Source: CAWAND01 sp963783335 (lineage in GTDB: Bacteria > Chloroflexota > Anaerolineae > Anaerolineales > E44-bin32). From it: DNA of 64,000 bases. The notes under the pieces are model-generated. The model was not told the DNA's origin. It worked only from the letters and a program-made list of their open reading frames with translations, and did no database searches. The DNA lies in contig CAWAND010000007.1 of assembly GCA_963783335.1 (NCBI GenBank), positions 12,151-76,150 of the forward strand. The letters are read 5' to 3'. Within the stretch, counting starts at the first letter, position 1, and every line of letters starts with the position of its first letter. Positions 51,995 through 61,280 of the stretch are shown one piece after another. The translations under genes were made by a program, and so were the position numbers.

Positions 51995-54757
51995 GTGGAC
52001 CTGATCGCTCGCACATTCTCACTTGCCCTTGTTGTTGGTGCGCTAATCACCATCCCGATTGGCGTCCTGATGTGGAACCGTCGCCACGTCAAGGGATCAC
52101 CTGCGGCCACCATTGCGCTGGCCGCCAGCGCTGTCTGGATGCTCAGCTATTATGGCGAGCTTCACTCCCAAACGGTTGCCCAAGCAGAGTTCTTCGCCAA
52201 TCTGGAATCGGTCGGCCTGTCTACCATTCCGGCCGCCTGGCTGGTTTTCGTGCTCCAGTACGCGCGCGCTGACCACTGGCTGACCCGCCGTAATTTGATC
52301 TTGATTGGGTCTGTCCCGGTCATTACCGTTCTGATGGGTTTTACAAACAACTGGCACCATTTGATATGGGTATCTACGCAGCTTGGACAGGTCGGCGGCC
52401 TTCATCGCCTTTCGACCGTCTACGGGGTGGGCTTCTGGGTCTTCGTGGTCATCTCCAATCTTGAGGTCGGTTTGGCGACCTTTCTCATCATTCAGTTGAT
52501 GGCGCGGGCGCACTCCTTCTACCGCCTGCAGGCTGCAGCCAACCTAACGGCCGCGATCATTCCCTGGGCTGCCAGCCTTCACGATCTCCTCCATGTTGGC
52601 CCGCTACCCTATTTTGATCTCACCCCAATCGCTTTCGGCATTACCAGCGCTATTTTTGCCTGGAACGTGATTCGCTGGCGAATGGGAGACCTGCTCCCCA
52701 TCGCCCGCGGTGTCATTCTTGAGAGCATGGAGGATGCCCTGCTGGTTCTGGACGCCTCGCACCGAGTGGCAGATGTCAACAATGTGGCCTGCGCCATGAT
52801 TGGCCAGCGGAGCCAAGACCTGCTCGGTGAACCCCTACATGATGTTTGGCCCGAGCTGGCCGAGTATGTCGAGGATCCCACCCAGAAGGCTGCCGCGGAT
52901 GGCCAATTCACGACAAACTCCGGCCGGCATTTCGACGTACGCGTTTCCCCTCTGCGCGATTTTGGAGGCGGCCTGATGGGCCACGTCTACGCGCTGCGCG
53001 ATGTTACTTCTCGCGTGACAGCCGAAGCCGCCCTGCGTGCCAGTGAGACCCGCTACGCCCTCGCAGCTCAAGGTGCCAACGATGGCCTTTGGGATTTGGA
53101 TCTGGATACTTCAGACTGGTACTTCTCACCACGCGCGCGAACACTGTTGGGTCTCGAGAATGAAGCACCTTACACGGGTTTTGACGAGGCTTTCGCCAGG
53201 CTCCATTCCGATGACCTCCCTTTGTTAAAGGCGGAGATCGAAACCCACCTGGAGGGTCACTCGCCGCACCTTGAGCGCGAATTCCGCGTGCCCCAGCCGA
53301 ACGGAGGCGTGCGCTGGATCCTGTGTCGCGGCCTGGCGGTGCGTGGGCCGGAAGGCAAGCCTCACCGTATCGCAGGCTCCTTGACCGACATCACCGACCA
53401 CAAAGCCGCCGAAGGAAGGCTCCGCCACGCCGCCCTGCACGACACCCTGACCGGTCTGGCCAATCGCGCCCTCCTCATGGACCGGCTTGACCACGCTATC
53501 CAAAGATCACGACGCGATCCGTCCAAATCGTTCGCCGTGCTCTTCCTCGATCTCGACCAATTCAAGCTCGTCAATGACAGCCTGGGCCATCTGGTTGGCG
53601 ACCTGCTGCTGAAAGAGGTTGCCCAGCGGCTCTCCAGCACACTGCGCGAGGTGGACACGGTGGCCCGCCTCGGCGGGGACGAATTCGTTGTAATTCTGGA
53701 AGGGATCGAAAACATCAGTGGCGCGAAACGCGCCGCCGAGAGGATTCACGAAGCCCTTTCGGAGCCCTTCTACCTGGATCGTCACGAGGTGTACACCTCG
53801 AGCAGCATTGGGATTGCCCTCGGCACCCGGCCCCATACCCGCCCTGAAGAGATGCTTCGCGACGCTGACCTGGCCCTCTACCAGGCGAAAAGTCTGGGCG
53901 GTGGACGGTACACCCTCTTTGACCAGAGAATGCACCAACGTGCCGTCACGCAATACGAACTGGAAGTCGACCTGCGCCGCGCCCTGGATATGGAAGGGAT
54001 GCGGCTTCACTACCAGCCGATATGCTCACTGGCCAGCCGCCAGATCGTGGGATTTGAAGCCCTTCTTCGCTGGCAACATCCGACCCGGGGGCTGCTTCAG
54101 CCGGCTGACTTCCTGAGCATCGCCGAGGACACCGGACTGATCATCCCCATTGGCGATTGGGTCATGGGGACTGCCCTTCGTCAGCTTCAGGCTTGGAAGC
54201 ACCAGTTCCCAGAATTCAGCAATCTGAGCATGAGCGTCAACTTTTCAGCACGTCAGATGGTGGAAGGCAATCTGGTTGAGCGGGTGCAGCAAGCCCTGGA
54301 TGCCGCCCAACTGGACCCGGAACTGTTCCACCTCGAAATCACAGAGAGCGTCATCATCGAAGACGGCGTTCTCGCCGCTCACCGCCTCAGCCAACTGCGT
54401 AACCTGGGCGTTCGGGTTGACATCGACGATTTCGGGACCGGCTACAGCTCGCTAAGCGTTCTTCACCACTTTCCAGTGGATTGTTTGAAGGTAGAGCGCT
54501 CATTCGTCAGCCGCATTGAACACGGCGGGCGAGATGCCAAGATCGTGCAGGCCGTGATCTCGTTGGCGCACGCCCTTCAGCTGGATGTCATCGCCGAGGG
54601 GATCGAGACCGAGGACCAGCTTATCCGATTGATGGGCCTGGGATGCGCCAAGGGCCAAGGCTTTCTGCTGGGTGCCCCACAATCCCCGGAGGCCATCGAG
54701 GCCCTACTCACATCGAGTGTCCCGCCCCGACAACTTCAGACCATTGACATCCCCTAG
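51995..54757 (+). CDS. Membrane sensor with PAS, GGDEF and EAL domains
   Basis: 920 residues, GTG start. Seven or so N-terminal helices (about 1-225) of the histidine-kinase 7TM type, two PAS domains (about 235-345 and 350-470), a GGDEF domain with intact GGDEF near residue 560, and an EAL domain with intact EAL near residue 687 and downstream DDFGTGYSSL. Both synthesis and breakdown of c-di-GMP are therefore possible; PAS domains likely set the balance. Monocistronic. Confidence 0.94.
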   Translation: MDLIARTFSLALVVGALITIPIGVLMWNRRHVKGSPAATIALAASAVWMLSYYGELHSQTVAQAEFFANLESVGLSTIPAAWLVFVLQYARADHWLTRRNLILIGSVPVITVLMGFTNNWHHLIWVSTQLGQVGGLHRLSTVYGVGFWVFVVISNLEVGLATFLIIQLMARAHSFYRLQAAANLTAAIIPWAASLHDLLHVGPLPYFDLTPIAFGITSAIFAWNVIRWRMGDLLPIARGVILESMEDALLVLDASHRVADVNNVACAMIGQRSQDLLGEPLHDVWPELAEYVEDPTQKAAADGQFTTNSGRHFDVRVSPLRDFGGGLMGHVYALRDVTSRVTAEAALRASETRYALAAQGANDGLWDLDLDTSDWYFSPRARTLLGLENEAPYTGFDEAFARLHSDDLPLLKAEIETHLEGHSPHLEREFRVPQPNGGVRWILCRGLAVRGPEGKPHRIAGSLTDITDHKAAEGRLRHAALHDTLTGLANRALLMDRLDHAIQRSRRDPSKSFAVLFLDLDQFKLVNDSLGHLVGDLLLKEVAQRLSSTLREVDTVARLGGDEFVVILEGIENISGAKRAAERIHEALSEPFYLDRHEVYTSSSIGIALGTRPHTRPEEMLRDADLALYQAKSLGGGRYTLFDQRMHQRAVTQYELEVDLRRALDMEGMRLHYQPICSLASRQIVGFEALLRWQHPTRGLLQPADFLSIAEDTGLIIPIGDWVMGTALRQLQAWKHQFPEFSNLSMSVNFSARQMVEGNLVERVQQALDAAQLDPELFHLEITESVIIEDGVLAAHRLSQLRNLGVRVDIDDFGTGYSSLSVLHHFPVDCLKVERSFVSRIEHGGRDAKIVQAVISLAHALQLDVIAEGIETEDQLIRLMGLGCAKGQGFLLGAPQSPEAIEALLTSSVPPRQLQTIDIP

Positions 54758-54789
54758 CCGCTGAACCCACGCGTCCCGAGAATCCAACA

Positions 54790-54814
54790 CGCCCGGCCGC
54801 TTGATGTCCGGGCG
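54790..54814. terminator. Hairpin between convergent genes
   Basis: CGCCCGG (54790-54796) and CCGGGCG (54808-54814), 11-nt loop, followed by ATTTCGTTGGG. Weak. Confidence 0.4.
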
Positions 54815-54837
54815 ATTTCGTTGGGATCGGCCTCGTC

Positions 54838-56193
54838 TCAAGCGGCTTCCCGAATTCCGCGCCGGGTGAGACGCATCAAGATGGGGTATTTGGGCCGAAG
54901 TGTGATCAGCGGATCGGGAGTCAAATCGGTCCCGGGAACCAGGGACAATCTGACCTTTTGCACCATGGCCGCCAGGATCAAGCACGCCTCCTGCATGGCG
55001 AAGTTGTTACCGATGCATATGCGCGGGCCGCCACCGAAGGGAATGTATGCATAGCGCGGCAAGTCCCGTTCACGCTCAGGCGAGAATCGGTCAGGGTCGA
55101 AAGTCTCGGCCTCGGGGAAGTACTCCGGCTGGCGATGAACGGCGTAAGGGGAAACCAGCACGATCGATCCGGGGTCCAGATGGTACGGGCCAATGTCAAC
55201 CGCCTCGACAGCCTGACGCCCGATCGTCCATGCCGGCGGATATAGGCGCATCGCTTCTTCGATAACTTGCTTCACGTAGGGCAAGTTGGGCAAGTCTTTC
55301 ACGTCGGGCGGCCGACCCTGGAGGACCTCGTCGACTTCGTTTTCCAATCGTTGGCGCACCCCAGGATCTTGATCCAGCAGCACCCAGGTCCAGGTCAGAG
55401 CAACCGCCGTTGTCTCGTGGCCCGCCAGAAACAGAGTCATCGCCTCATCTCTGACCTGCCGATCCGTCAGCCCTGCTCCGCTATCTTCATCTCGCGCCAA
55501 AAGCAGCATCGACAGCAGATCGCCGCGATCCTCGCCTGATGTCCGCCGAGCCCGGATGATTTCCGACAAGATGGAATCCAGATCTTTAACAGCGGCCTGG
55601 CTCCGGCGATTTCCCGCCGTCGGCACCCAGCGCGGGAGGGTCATCAGCCGACGAAACTGCTCATTTCCGTGCTCTTGCGTGACGGTCACCGCCTGTCCGA
55701 CGCGCTCCGACAAGTCGCCATCAAGATCGGCGTCGAACAACGTCTTGGCAACGATTCCCAGCGTCAACTTCATCATTTCATGCCGCATGTCGACTTCGCC
55801 GCCAGTCACCCAGTCACGCATCATGCTTTCGGTGTATTCGGTCATAACGGCGCCATAAGCCTCGATGCGGGACGAATGAAAAGCGGGCTGAACCAGGCGG
55901 CGGTGGCTGCGCCATTCCTCGCCATCGCTGGTCAGCAGACCTTCACCCAGAACGGCACCCAGGACCTGTTTGATGCGCGGTGTCTTGTGGAAACTGGCGG
56001 CGCGCTTCACCAGGACGTCGTGGATCATATTGGGATGATTTGCCTGGTAGAACCACATCCATCCAAAACGCCAACGCACCAGATCGCCATACTGCGTGGC
56101 CCGGACGACCAGGTCCAAGGGCCGATCTCTGAAGGCGGTAAGGTTGCCAAGGAACCTATTTGAGTCGGGAACAACGGGAATATGTGAAGACAT
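54838..56193 (-). CDS. Cytochrome P450
   Basis: 451 residues. Heme-binding FGGGPRICIG near the C-terminus, the I-helix AGHETTAVALTW with acid-alcohol pair, and the K-helix EEAMRLYPP (ExxR). Looks like the CYP102/CYP4-related bacterial group rather than CYP105. No ferredoxin partner gene is adjacent. Substrate unknown, fatty acid or terpenoid likely. Confidence 0.94.
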   Translation of the reverse strand: MSSHIPVVPDSNRFLGNLTAFRDRPLDLVVRATQYGDLVRWRFGWMWFYQANHPNMIHDVLVKRAASFHKTPRIKQVLGAVLGEGLLTSDGEEWRSHRRLVQPAFHSSRIEAYGAVMTEYTESMMRDWVTGGEVDMRHEMMKLTLGIVAKTLFDADLDGDLSERVGQAVTVTQEHGNEQFRRLMTLPRWVPTAGNRRSQAAVKDLDSILSEIIRARRTSGEDRGDLLSMLLLARDEDSGAGLTDRQVRDEAMTLFLAGHETTAVALTWTWVLLDQDPGVRQRLENEVDEVLQGRPPDVKDLPNLPYVKQVIEEAMRLYPPAWTIGRQAVEAVDIGPYHLDPGSIVLVSPYAVHRQPEYFPEAETFDPDRFSPERERDLPRYAYIPFGGGPRICIGNNFAMQEACLILAAMVQKVRLSLVPGTDLTPDPLITLRPKYPILMRLTRRGIREAA

Positions 56194-56338
56194 AGCTGGA
56201 AGGGCACCTCCAAAACCAGATGTGATGGAAGTCTAAGACGGTGCCAAGCCTTTGTCCAGCCAGGAGGGTCAACACCCTGCCAGTGTTTGGTGCCGACGTC
56301 AAACGTCGCAGAGCAGACGGCAGATTGACCAGTTGAGG

Positions 56339-56473
56339 TTACTTGGGCTTTGAACCGCGTCGGGCCTTCAATTCGGCGACTGCTTCAAAGACAATAATGG
56401 GGATGAGGAGCCAGAAGGTCGGGCTCGAGAAGATGCTGCCCAAGTTGTGGGAAATGGCTGCCAAGCTGGCCAT
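56339..56473 (-). CDS. Possible single-pass membrane miniprotein
   Basis: 44 residues from ATG 56473 behind GGAGCAGG: one hydrophobic helix (FWLLIPIIVFEAVAEL) and a basic tail (KARRGSKPK). An in-frame ATG at 56530 would add 19 residues. The compact helix and tail suggest a real small membrane protein; no homologue recognised. Confidence 0.35.
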   Translation of the reverse strand: MASLAAISHNLGSIFSSPTFWLLIPIIVFEAVAELKARRGSKPK

Positions 56474-56618
56474 TGTCGACCTGCTCCGAATGCTGCGGTT
56501 GAGGAGATACCTATATTCAGCATATCTCATCTCATTTGGCGCCTGACTTACAGGCCGATTACAGACCGCCATGGCCCCAGCCACGTGGATGCCGCGCTGA
56601 GCGGCCGAGGGTTGCCTA

Positions 56619-56636
56619 TTGTGAAAACTTTCACGG
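56619..56636. promoter_or_regulatory. Rex-type palindrome, copy 6
   Basis: TTGTGAA-AACT-TTCACGG, two mismatches at one end. About 70 bp before the -10 (TACAAT, 56706-56711) of the SDR gene. Confidence 0.4.
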
Positions 56637-56753
56637 ATGGAGGCGAGCGATGATGACGCCTGAGGCCAGCCATCACCGAACCGCCGTGAGGCCTTTACGA
56701 CGGGATACAATGCTAGCGTGGATGGGTTGGTCGGCAGATGGTGGTGAGATGTG

Positions 56754-57644
56754 ATGGTAGAAGATTCCTCTCGGACTGGGGCCAAGGTGGCGCATACCAG
56801 CGAACCACATCCGGTGATCCTGATCACCGGTGGCACCAGCGGGATCGGGCTGAACCTTGCCCTGGCTTTGGCCCGTAGGCAAGTCCGGTTGATTCTGGTT
56901 GGCCACCGCCCGGAGCACGCCCAGCAAGCCAGACACCAACTCGATCGAGAGGTGCCCCAAGCCGCCGTCGACCTGCTGGTGACGGATCTCAGTCGCCTAC
57001 AAGATGTCCGCGCCCTCGCCGAAGACATCCGGACCCGCTATGATCGGCTGGATGTTTTGATCAACAACTCCGGAGGGATCTTCCTGCGTCGCGGCGAGAC
57101 CGTCGACGGTTTTGAACGCACATTCGCCCTCAACCATCTCAGCCCATTCCTGCTGACCCACGAGCTTCTCCCCCTTCTGCGGCAGAGCACGCCATCCCGT
57201 ATCGTGATCACGGCCTCGGAGGCTCATCGAGGCGCCAGGCTTCATCTTGACGATCTCCAACTGAAGCGAGGGTTTAACGTCTGGACCGCGTACGGGCAGT
57301 CGAAGCTGGCAAATGTAATGTTCACCTATGAACTGGCCCGCCGGCTGAGGGGAGAGCCGATCAGTGTCAACTGCTTTCACCCCGGCCTTGTACGCACCAA
57401 TTTTGGAAAGAACAATCCGTTGATCCGGCCGTTCATGTCGCTTGGACTTTGGCTGCTGGGCCGCGATCCGGCCGAGGCTGCACGCCAGGCTCTGCCTCTG
57501 GTCGTCTCCGACCGATTTCAGTCACACTCTGGAAGCTATGTGATCGACGGGAAGCCGGTACGGTCTTCGACCATCAGCTACGATGAAACCAACCGCGCGC
57601 CGATTGTGGGCGGTCAGCCAGCAGCTTACGGGGATCGAGGATGA
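56754..57644 (+). CDS. Short-chain dehydrogenase/reductase
   Basis: 296 residues. NAD(P)-binding TGGTSGIG near residue 22, NNSGG, catalytic Ser in VITASEAH, and YGQSK (Tyr, Lys). The substrate loop LDDLQLKRGFNVWTAYGQSKLAN and the end resemble retinol-dehydrogenase-like SDRs. ATG 56754 or GTG 56751 both fit. Substrate unknown. Confidence 0.9.
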   Translation: MVEDSSRTGAKVAHTSEPHPVILITGGTSGIGLNLALALARRQVRLILVGHRPEHAQQARHQLDREVPQAAVDLLVTDLSRLQDVRALAEDIRTRYDRLDVLINNSGGIFLRRGETVDGFERTFALNHLSPFLLTHELLPLLRQSTPSRIVITASEAHRGARLHLDDLQLKRGFNVWTAYGQSKLANVMFTYELARRLRGEPISVNCFHPGLVRTNFGKNNPLIRPFMSLGLWLLGRDPAEAARQALPLVVSDRFQSHSGSYVIDGKPVRSSTISYDETNRAPIVGGQPAAYGDRG

Positions 57645-57670
57645 TTGGGGGTTCGAAACCGAGTGAGACT

Positions 57671-59543
57671 CTAGTCGGCCGAGACGGCCTCGCGGGCCTC
57701 ACTGCTCGGCATGGGGAGTCCCGTAGGGGACGATAGGCCATCGGAGCGATCGCCCCACAGGTAGGTCTTTCTGCGCAGACGGATGGCGGCGTGCGAAAGT
57801 TCCTCGAAGAAAAGCTCGACCATCAAGCGGGCAAGCCCGAGCGGCCGGAACAGCCATCTTCGTCCGCTCCAAGTCACGAACAACTCCTGATCGTAAAGCC
57901 GGTGGCCGTTGCTGCGCCGGGCCTCGGCTCGCAGCTGGTCCATGGCCTGCTGCCTCTCGGGCTCTGGCAGGCGCTGGGCGGCCTCGATACGCTGAGTTAA
58001 TTGGCGGGCCTCGTTTATCAGCCACGAGGTGCGTTGGCTGACTTCCGCCGGCTGCAGTCCCAACGACGTTTTCAACTGGCTCAGGCGGTCGACGGCCTCG
58101 TAGGTTGTGTCCGCCAGGACATCCGGGGGCATGCTCTCCAACTCGTAGTTCATAATCCCCGACCAGAGCGGACTATCCAGCCGCTGCCGGTGCTCCTCCA
58201 GCGTATGGGCCCGCAGCCGATACCCGAACGCCTCCGGAGCCTCGAAGGCGCGGCTGCCTGGGTCGAGAAACGGGGCTAACGGGGCGATGTAGATCTGGAT
58301 CCGGGGATCTCCGGAGAAGGTCTTGTATAGCAGGCGGGAGTACTCAACCGACCCCAAGGCTAACTCGGGGGTCTGGAATGGCAGACCAACCATGAAGAAC
58401 ACATCCAGCCGCTGGCAGCCGTGGTCCAGGGCCGCCCGAATGGTCGCCTCAATCCTCTCATTGCTGACGGCAAATTTCCCGTTCTTCTTCCTCAACTCTG
58501 GATCGTGGCTTTCCAGAGTCATTTCCAGGCTGTAGCGGGGCACCGCCGCATGCAGGGCTTCGAAAAAGGCCTCGTCGGCGGGTCCAAACAGCTCGAAGAC
58601 CATTTCGTTGTCGATACGTTCGGCCTTGAGGAGCTCGAGCACCCGCCTCGCATAAGGCATTCCCCCCATGCGGATGTCATGGATGACAAAGATCGGCGCG
58701 CGGCTGAAGCGCCGGATGAAATGCACGTCCTTCGCCAAGCGTTCGGGCGAACGAAAGACCGGCCGATTCCGTCCGCAGATCCGCGCGTAGGCCTCACGCG
58801 AACCGCCACAGATGCGCGCAGTTCTGGGTGCAGCCTCGTGCGGTAAGCAGGGCCGCCATCGGGTGCTCCAGCCAGCGTACGTAAGGCATGATGTTGTTCA
58901 GGTTCCAGTACTTGAACACGGAGCGCATGGTGTAGCGGTACCCCGGCAAGTCCTGGTCATCAATTGATTCGGGAACATAGGAAAGCGGATTTGTGTGGGC
59001 GTGACCCAGGTCGTCCTTCCAGGTCAGATTGGGCACGTCGGCAAGCGGCCCGCCCCGGCGCAGCGTCTCCACCAGGGCCAGCACAGGCACCTCGGTCGAG
59101 TCACCTCGGACGATGAAATCAACGCTGTGACGGCGGATGAGTTCGTCTTGAAAATAGGAGGCCGAGAGTCCGCCCAGCAGGACGTGGGCATCGGGATGGT
59201 GCTTCTTAATCAGGTCCGCCAGGGCCAGTGCGCCCTGCGCGTGGGGCAGCCAATGCAAATCGATGGCCCAGAGGCGGGGATTCTGGCGCCGGATGACGGC
59301 TTCCGGATCGTAATTCGGGTCGCTCAGCATGCGGTAGGCGACGTTGATAACCTGGACGTGGTAGCCGGCGTGTTCCAGGCGATCGGCAATGCTGGTGATC
59401 CCGATCGGATACATCTCGAACACCGATGACGAGGGGACGACGTCGCTGATCGGCCCAAACAAAACCGTCCCCTTGCGAAAGTCGTACACGCTGGGGGCAT
59501 GCAAGAAGAGCACATCGATCTTGGCGAAATCGAGAAGGGACAC
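57671..59543 (-). CDS. B12-binding radical SAM protein, frameshifted
   Basis: N-terminal cobalamin-binding fold (VLFLHAPS, then LLGGLSASYF) followed by the radical SAM CxxxCxxC. The frame breaks at 58814-58819 inside GCGCGC, between the second and third cysteines; removing one base gives GCTQNCAxCGGS, a complete SAM cluster motif, and joins to the rest ending at 57671. GTG 59543 is the likely start; an ATG at 59648 is possible. Total about 620 residues. Such proteins often methylate or rearrange at unactivated carbons; the substrate is unknown. Confidence 0.8.
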
Positions 59544-59748
59544 GGATCGGATCGGCCTTTCGATGGCCCGACAATCGGGCCGCAAGTTGACTGACAACCC
59601 CACCAAACCCCATTCTAGGCCAGGCTGGCCCCGGCGTCCGGTGACCATCCGCCTGCTCCCGGACGTCGAATGTCCCCAATTCTCATTAAGCCTTTTGCCT
59701 TAATTTGATAGGCTATCAGGACGCGTGACACCGGTCGCTCGCGGGAAA

Positions 59749-59788
59749 ACACCAGCGGCCCTCCGTTCCCGGAGGGCCGCTGGTGTTG
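59749..59788 (-). terminator. Strong terminator of the small exported protein gene
   Basis: 18-bp stem AACACCAGCGGCCCTCCG (59749-59766) and its complement (59771-59788), loop TTCC; on minus it is followed by TTTTCCC. Confidence 0.85.
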
Positions 59789-59814
59789 CCTAGGGCAGGT
59801 TTGTGGTGAGGGGC

Positions 59815-60126
59815 TTACCTCGACCAAATCGCCGTGTAATCGGTATCACCTGGGCTTGAGTGGTCTCCCCCAGGAGAGCCCGCCCCATCACCGTTGGTGG
59901 CGTGCGTGGGCACGTTGACGTTCGGGCCACCGACAGTGTAGTCGCCCCCGTAGATGGGCACCAGAGGATCGGGAGATGACTGACCGTGCAGATCACCGGC
60001 CTGACCCCCGAGCACTGGGCAAACAAAACCCGAGGAATCAACTCCCGGCCCAGCGGCGAAGGCCGTGGTGGCCGTCAGTGCTGAGAGCGCCGCGAGGATC
60101 AACGCGATACGAATAAGCTTGGACAT
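59815..60126 (-). CDS. Small exported Gly/Asp-rich protein
   Basis: 103 residues from ATG 60126 behind AGGAGGAAG. Clear signal peptide (KLIRIALILAALSALTATTAFA) ending in AxA. Mature part of about 80 residues is polar, rich in G, D, S, P, with one Cys (FVCPVLGG) and motifs PIYGGDYTVGGPNVNVP. No family recognised. Well-formed gene: ribosome site, signal, and terminator. Close to but outside the tRNA island. Confidence 0.72.
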   Translation of the reverse strand: MSKLIRIALILAALSALTATTAFAAGPGVDSSGFVCPVLGGQAGDLHGQSSPDPLVPIYGGDYTVGGPNVNVPTHATNGDGAGSPGGDHSSPGDTDYTAIWSR

Positions 60127-60272
60127 GGTTCTTCCTCCTGAGGTGAAAACGGATCCGACTTCCTTCACCATAGGAGGCCAAGCTTGCGCACGCATTGCAG
60201 CAAGATTACATATCCCTTAACGGTCAAGCTGCCCGGCCGCTCGCGCCCACCTGCGGCCCCGCCTGGGCGCGG

Positions 60273-60278
60273 TATAAT
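60273..60278 (+). promoter_or_regulatory. -10 of the tRNA-Arg gene
   Basis: TATAAT, 11 bp before the tRNA; a weak -35. Confidence 0.55.
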
Positions 60279-60288
60279 GTCTCGACAC

Positions 60289-60364
60289 GCCCTCGTAGCT
60301 CAATGGATAGAGCGCCTGACTTCGAATCAGTAGGTTGGGGGTTCGAGTCCCTCCGAGGGCGCCA
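60289..60364 (+). tRNA. tRNA-Arg (anticodon TCG)
   Basis: Acceptor stem GCCCTCG (60289-60295) with CGAGGGC (60354-60360), discriminator G and encoded CCA (60362-60364). The anticodon loop is CTTCGAA with TCG at 60322-60324, so it reads CGA. T loop TTCGAGT. One mismatch at the base of the anticodon stem. Its 3' end borders an integrase remnant, marking it as the attachment site. Confidence 0.96.
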
Positions 60365-60368
60365 TACA

Positions 60369-60393
60369 GGTGGCGGTGCTATGCACCGCCACC
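60369..60393 (+). terminator. Hairpin after the tRNA
   Basis: GGTGGCGGTG (60369-60378) and CACCGCCACC (60384-60393), 5-nt loop; T tail is absent. Confidence 0.45.
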
Positions 60394-60444
60394 GCCATAT
60401 ATGGGGGTCTCGGGGCCTCCAACGCGCCCCGATTGAGGATTTTG

Positions 60445-60472
60445 GGTGCAGATTGGGTGCAGTTCGGTGCAG
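60445..60472. repeat. Three phased GGTGCAG direct repeats
   Basis: GGTGCAG at 60445-60451, 60456-60462 and 60466-60472, 11 and 10 bp apart, one helical turn. It lies between the tRNA and the integrase 3' end, a usual place for integrase arm or accessory sites. Confidence 0.5.
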
Positions 60473-60484
60473 TTTTGCTGTATT

Positions 60485-60850
60485 TCAGCCCTTGGGATCT
60501 TGCCGTGAGGCAGTGCTCTCTTTCAAGTCCGACACATCGAAACTGACCGGGGTGATCAGGTCGTCCATGATCCTGGCCGCATCGGACTGGACATCCTGGT
60601 ACAGGTGGGCGTAGATGTCGAGGGTGGTGCTCGGCTTGGAGTGACCCAGGATGTTCGAAACTGCGATGAGGGGAATGCCGTTGTTGAGCATCAGGGATGC
60701 CGCCGTGTGTCTGAGATCATGGAACCGTATCCGTGGCAATCCTGCTCGATCAAGCACCCTGAAAGAAGTCTCTTCTGAGGTTGCTTTGACCGAGGGGAGT
60801 GCCCACGGTCGACGGGAAGATCAGGCCGTTTTCCTTCCATTGCGGCCCGT
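60485..60850 (-). pseudogene. C-terminal remnant of a tyrosine integrase, frameshifted
   Basis: Residues shown: GPQWKENGLIFPS, then, after one base removed at the C-run 60757-60759, VLDRAGLPRIRFHDLRHTAAS with HxxR, ILGHS with the second His, and TLDIYAHLY with the catalytic Tyr. The upstream catalytic Arg and the whole N-terminal half are absent; homology stops about 60850. Points its 3' end to tRNA-Arg as tRNA-targeted integrases do. Non-functional as it stands. Confidence 0.85.
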
Positions 60851-60972
60851 TGCACTGTGTGAAGTGATCGTATCCAACAGCGGCCGGTGCAGGAACGACA
60901 AGACACGATAACGGCCTACTTCTATGCCCCGCCCACTCTTCCCAGGTCAACGTGAAAGCGACGGATCCATGC

Positions 60973-60999
60973 TAGAATGTGTACATGAAGATATACACA
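60973..60999 (+). promoter_or_regulatory. Promoter and operator of the first toxin-antitoxin module
   Basis: TAGAAT (60973-60978) as -10, overlapped by TGTGTA-N10-TACACA (60978-60999), an inverted repeat fit for autoregulation by the antitoxin. Confidence 0.5.
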
Positions 61000-61012
61000 A
61001 TGGAGGTGCCCG

Positions 61013-61280
61013 GTGAAACGAGAGGTGGGCGTGCGAGAGCTGCGCGCCGAAACCAGCAGCATCTTGCGCCACGTGCGCAAGGAGCACGCATCGGTCGACA
61101 TCACGTACTACGGAAAGGTCGTTGCTCGCATCGTTCCGGTGGAACCGCAGGCGTCCGAAGGCAAGGCGCTTGATGCCGTTTGGACGGACATAGACCGTCT
61201 GGCCGGGGAGATCGGGACGCAGTGGGATTTCAGACGGCATGACTGTTGCCGAGGCCGTAAGCGAAGGGCGCCGGGGATGA
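61013..61280 (+). CDS. Phd/YefM-like antitoxin, frameshifted
   Basis: GTG start behind GGAGG. VGVRELRAETSSILRHVR and ITYYGKVVARIVPV are the Phd/YefM pattern. As written, the frame runs on into the toxin. Removing one G from the run at 61224-61226 restores the expected end (SDGMTVAEAVSEGRRG) and a stop TGA at 61278-61280, overlapping the toxin ATG. Antitoxin that binds the PIN toxin and represses its own promoter. Confidence 0.8.

Noticed and set aside
60195..60614. Open frame running across the tRNA
   Set aside because: Reads through the tRNA and hairpin; no protein signature.
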